Made by a program: the position numbers and the translations under genes. Under the pieces are notes generated by a model. That model was not told the DNA's origin, did no database searches, and was given only the letters and a program-made list of their open reading frames with translations. Source: Lateolabrax maculatus (Eukaryota > Chordata > Actinopteri > Acropomatiformes > Lateolabracidae). From it: 64,000 bases of DNA. The stretch covers positions 26,566,501 through 26,630,500 of the forward strand of contig CM062214.1 in NCBI GenBank assembly GCA_031216445.1. Reading direction: 5' to 3'. Below, piece after piece: positions 60,641 to 64,000 of this stretch (positions are counted from its first letter, which is position 1; the number at the start of each line of letters is the position of its first letter).

Positions 60641-63600
60641 AAGTTTGCATTTCAAGATGGAGCAGTTCTATTCAGATAGTCTCCTTCAGCAGGACAGATA
60701 AAACACAGTTATCTGGGGGGGAAAAGCCTTGCGATTCATTTGAGGCAAACCTTTTACTGACACACTTGGTATTTCTCATCTCATTATTGGGGCTGATTAT
60801 AATTCATAGGCTATATTAAATGTCAGAGAAAGGCCAGGGATTGTTATGCAAATGTTAAGCATAGAATGTGTTCTTTCATTCAGATTTTTTTTATTTATTA
60901 TTTCCTCCACTTGGTCGGAAAAAAAAAAAACGAAAGCAAATGCCAGTAACAATTTAATAGTTTGTGTTATCAACAAAGACCCACCTCATTTGGATGAATC
61001 CATGTCTACATGACAGTTTGTCATTGTTCAGCGTAATTATCTTTTAAATAATCAGCTGTAAGAATGGAATAGATAAGAGAAATCAAGTCATAAAATGTGT
61101 GTGTTACTGTACAATCAGCCTTCTACTGCCAACCCTTAATACAAATGTTAAAAACATTTAGCTTCCGCAGAAATTAAACTAAAAAACTAATTAAAACTAA
61201 ACAGTGCAATTCTTAGTTTACTTTCTTACGAATCAAGTATTGCCCCTAAATACAAATTAAAAAACACCTTTATAAAAACAGAAGAAAGTGCTTTCAGACA
61301 TTGAACTATGATACTAATTAGGAAAACCTGCTGTGTTAAACATCGGTATCCTCTGTTCGAAGCTATAAACGGCTCTATTTAGCTACATGATGAGATTATA
61401 TCATTGCGCCATGTTCCCACGTTAAACAAAAGACAGAACATCGACGTTGCGACCGCCATCTGCATCAATCAGGGACGCCATTGTCTCAAAAATGACGTGG
61501 TGCAGTACGGGTCATTTTTAATGTATGCACCTAACTTAAGACACTTAGATAAATTGGTTACATAAAGATAGATTCCTATTTAAGCAGGTATTATGTGATA
61601 CTGTGATGATTGTACTCTTTGTAAATTTGGTTTCTCTACTCTCGTGCAGAGTTCATTGGATGAACAAAGTTCTAAATAATTAAGCTTGTAGAAATTGGAG
61701 AAGTTGTGATGAGCAATCTGCTGCTGATCTGATGCTTGATTAAAAGCAAGGCCTAGAGTTAATTCATTGGCCTTTAAATCCAATAGCAGGCTCATTACCC
61801 TTAAGGAGGCGGAGAGAAGTCACAGAGGTTTACAAGTATTGTTTGGCCTCCTAAGGGGGGCGGCGAGAAATGATAATGGTGTTTTGGTATGTTTCCTTGG
61901 TACTTTGTCTGCATCATTATGCAAGTTTAATAGAGCCCAGATGAACAATGAGGGCTCTGGTGGATTTCCATTCAGTATAGCCAATGTAAAGGTCTTATTT
62001 TTGCTGTTATACAACCAGCTGTCTAATATAATGGCTGAGGTGGGGACAAGCAGCAAAATAAAGCTCATGGACAAATTTTACGATTTCATCACAGTGTGAT
62101 TTAGCTTTGACCATGGCTGTAAAGGCCTGTTACACAAATGGGAAGCCTGCAAGTAGCATCTGCCGCATTAAAACTGACCCCCACATAAGTCTGCTCTGGA
62201 CTTGTGCAGTAACAGGTATCAGCCAATTGAGTAAACAGATTTAAACAGTAATTTAAGGCCTTTTATGACCCTCATATTTTGGATAATGTGTGAGTGTTTA
62301 ACTGCTTCTCTTTCCTTTGAATTTTATATCTGTCACAGTGCTTTGAAGCTCAACAGTGTATTATATTCTTTTTATTTACTGTGATCACTTTGAACCTCAT
62401 AGAACTTACATTATCTTAGTTAATTGTTTGTGCATAGAAAACTGTTCAGACTTGCCATATTGTGATAATTTGTCCAAGAAGCCCATCAGTTATCTGCCTG
62501 TAATTGTTATTCTTTATAACGATGATGCCACATAACACTCATTTTACAGCTGTCTTAGCTTTAAATTACTCTTAGATTTGTGATGATGACAGCAATTAAC
62601 AAACAGCACAGATGCTGAAATGTGTATGCAATGCCTACATTTAAAGGCATTATCAAACTCATTCTCAACCAGATGTTGGCTCCTCCTAGCTGAAATGTTC
62701 AATTAGACCAGAGAGGAGCTTAATTGCCACATGGTGACAAAATATTACATAAATCTGCTCAAAAAGCTTAATGGCTCCAGTTTTAAATGAGGTGGGTCTT
62801 TTAAGGGGACCTGCCATGCACTAATGACATTTTTCATCAATAAATGAGTGAGAAACATCTTGCATGTACAGGAATCTAGCCTCAGGTGAGGACTGTCAAA
62901 TTGACCTTCTTTCCATAGATTACTTATTTCCTCCCAGAATGCAATACTTTTAGCGGTGCATACATATTGCGGTTAACGAGCTCTCTGATCAACTTAATGG
63001 TGTGTGACATCAGTATTGGTTTCTCCAGTATTTAGTCTCTGCTTACATCTGTTGCTTGCAACTACACTGGTCACGTTGGTCATGATTTCCTGGATGAAAC
63101 TACGTCGAGCTGCGACTGTGACCTGCATTAAATTGTGGCCATAACCATACAGTTAAATGGGACTGTACACAGGACATGTGTTCATCTTGAGTTCATGTTG
63201 TTGTATAATGTATTGTAAGGTGACATACTGTATGTAGGCCTATACACAGTATGTACCAGCATATGATAACTGGTGTGCTGCTTTTCCATCAGGGCTCAGT
63301 GGGAGAGCTTGTCACTTTCCGCCATTTTGACTTGTTATAGTAGGAAAAGCACAGGTGTTACTAATGACATTAACAATAGCTCCGTTGTATTCACAGTGTC
63401 ACAGTGGGACAGTGAGCCAGCAAGCGCAGGACCCTGAAACTTAAGCAGCTAGGTGGAATTCAGCCATCATTCATTTTATTATTTACACCTGTGCTTTTTT
63501 TCCCTGTCGTGACATGTCAAAATGTCTGGTGTGAAAAAGGCGTATTTGTTATTCCTTGTTTGCAGGGTGGCATGCTTAAATATCACAGTGACATGGGTCT

Positions 63601-64000
63601 GTATAAATCTCTGTCTTGCAGTTATACCATCAGTACACGCATTAATGACTTACCCCTAGGTCATGGATGACGATATTATATGACTGATTGGATCTGGATT
63701 CTGTATTAAACAATCTCATATACAGGCACAGGTTGACCCAGAACACCTGGGGTCATGTATTTGTGAAGAATGAGAAGAACATGTATGTCAGAAAGGGGCT
63801 TAATATAAATTTTTTTTTTAGATTTTTGTCCAGTTTTATGTACACCCTTAATGCAACAAAAAAGTAAAGCATAAAATACAAATTAAACGTTATAAAAAAT
63901 AAATAAATGTGATTTATTATAATCTGAAATAACGCTAAATATTTTGGTGCTTGAATCTCAACTTTTAACCTTTCAAAACATGAATAGAGAAGTAACAGGT
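60641..64000. other. Non-coding DNA; candidate regulatory patches
   Basis: 60700-60900 contains the SOX-POU site listed next. A CpG-bearing patch lies at 61435-61500 (GCCATCTGC, GACGCCATTG, TGACGTGG). 62640-62960 has low repeat content and could be conserved. A12 at 60920. No gene-like frame: the 110-codon plus-strand frame at 61767-62099 overlaps a minus-strand frame and has no domain. Confidence 0.4.
60839..60853 (+). promoter_or_regulatory. Near-perfect SOX-POU composite site
   Basis: GATTGTTATGCAAAT matches the known composite consensus CWTTGTYATGCAAAT at 14 of 15 positions, including the complete octamer ATGCAAAT directly after the SOX half. Such sites are used by SoxB1 with Pou5f or class III POU factors in early embryos and neural progenitors. 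Occupancy is not known. Confidence 0.45.

Noticed and set aside
60265..60642. 125-codon minus-strand frame ending in poly-valine
   Set aside because: The poly-valine is the translated (AAC)n microsatellite and the rest lies in a probable interspersed repeat.
1..64000. CRISPR arrays, operons, phage or bacterial islands
   Set aside because: The sequence is vertebrate non-coding DNA throughout; no regularly spaced identical repeats and no dense open frames.

Overview
This is 64 kb of vertebrate, almost certainly teleost (probably percomorph), non-coding DNA. I found no intact protein-coding gene, no convincing tRNA, rRNA or known small-RNA gene, and no CRISPR array or prokaryotic feature. The assignment to a fish rests on the repeats: two broken LINE reverse-transcriptase remnants (one with the typical fish 3' tail), two copies of a tRNA-headed SINE with a LINE-like tail, a hAT-type non-autonomous DNA element, MITE-like elements, an LTR-like fragment, and several repeats that resemble families I remember from teleost genomes. 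Family names are from memory and were not searched.

Layout. 1-300: GC-richer start with two good splice-donor sequences, possibly the end of an exon that begins upstream. 0.65-1.6 kb: MITE-like hairpin and a CpG-bearing repeat that carries a perfect CRE. 3.5-4.8 kb: CTCF-like core and an old repeat. 7.1-8.1 kb: LTR-like fragments with a 22-nt palindromic tandem repeat. 13.17-13.57 kb: complete 388-bp hAT-like element with 8-bp target-site duplication. 17.2 and 37.2 kb: two inverted copies of one 201-bp repeat. 22.0-22.7 kb: (TG)n and SINE copy A. 24.0-24.4 kb: repeat. 30.0-30.65 kb: MITE-like element with nested palindromes and an (AC)n tract grown on its right end. 35.1-35.7 kb: LINE 3' end on the minus strand. 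47.9-48.7 kb: LINE relic on the plus strand. 49.4-49.6 kb: long pyrimidine tract. 52.6-52.9 kb: (TG)n and SINE copy B. 54.5-55.4 kb: the only CpG-dense island, part repeat and part possible promoter or first exon. 59.4-59.65 kb: 209-bp spaced duplication. 60.26-60.64 kb: repeat carrying (AAC)13.

The remaining, roughly 85-90%, is unique-looking AT-rich sequence. Long ordinary stretches with short TAAT-rich or GC-mixed islands (for example 36.1-36.4, 37.6-38.0, 18.8-19.0 and 60.7-60.9 kb) would fit either a very long intron or a gene desert around a developmental gene. Candidate regulatory words include two perfect RFX X-box matches (21.44 and 54.07 kb) and one near-perfect SOX-POU composite site (60.84 kb). 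I see no sign of a new multi-gene system. The best leads are the 55-kb island, the regulatory words, and the structure of the mobile elements.
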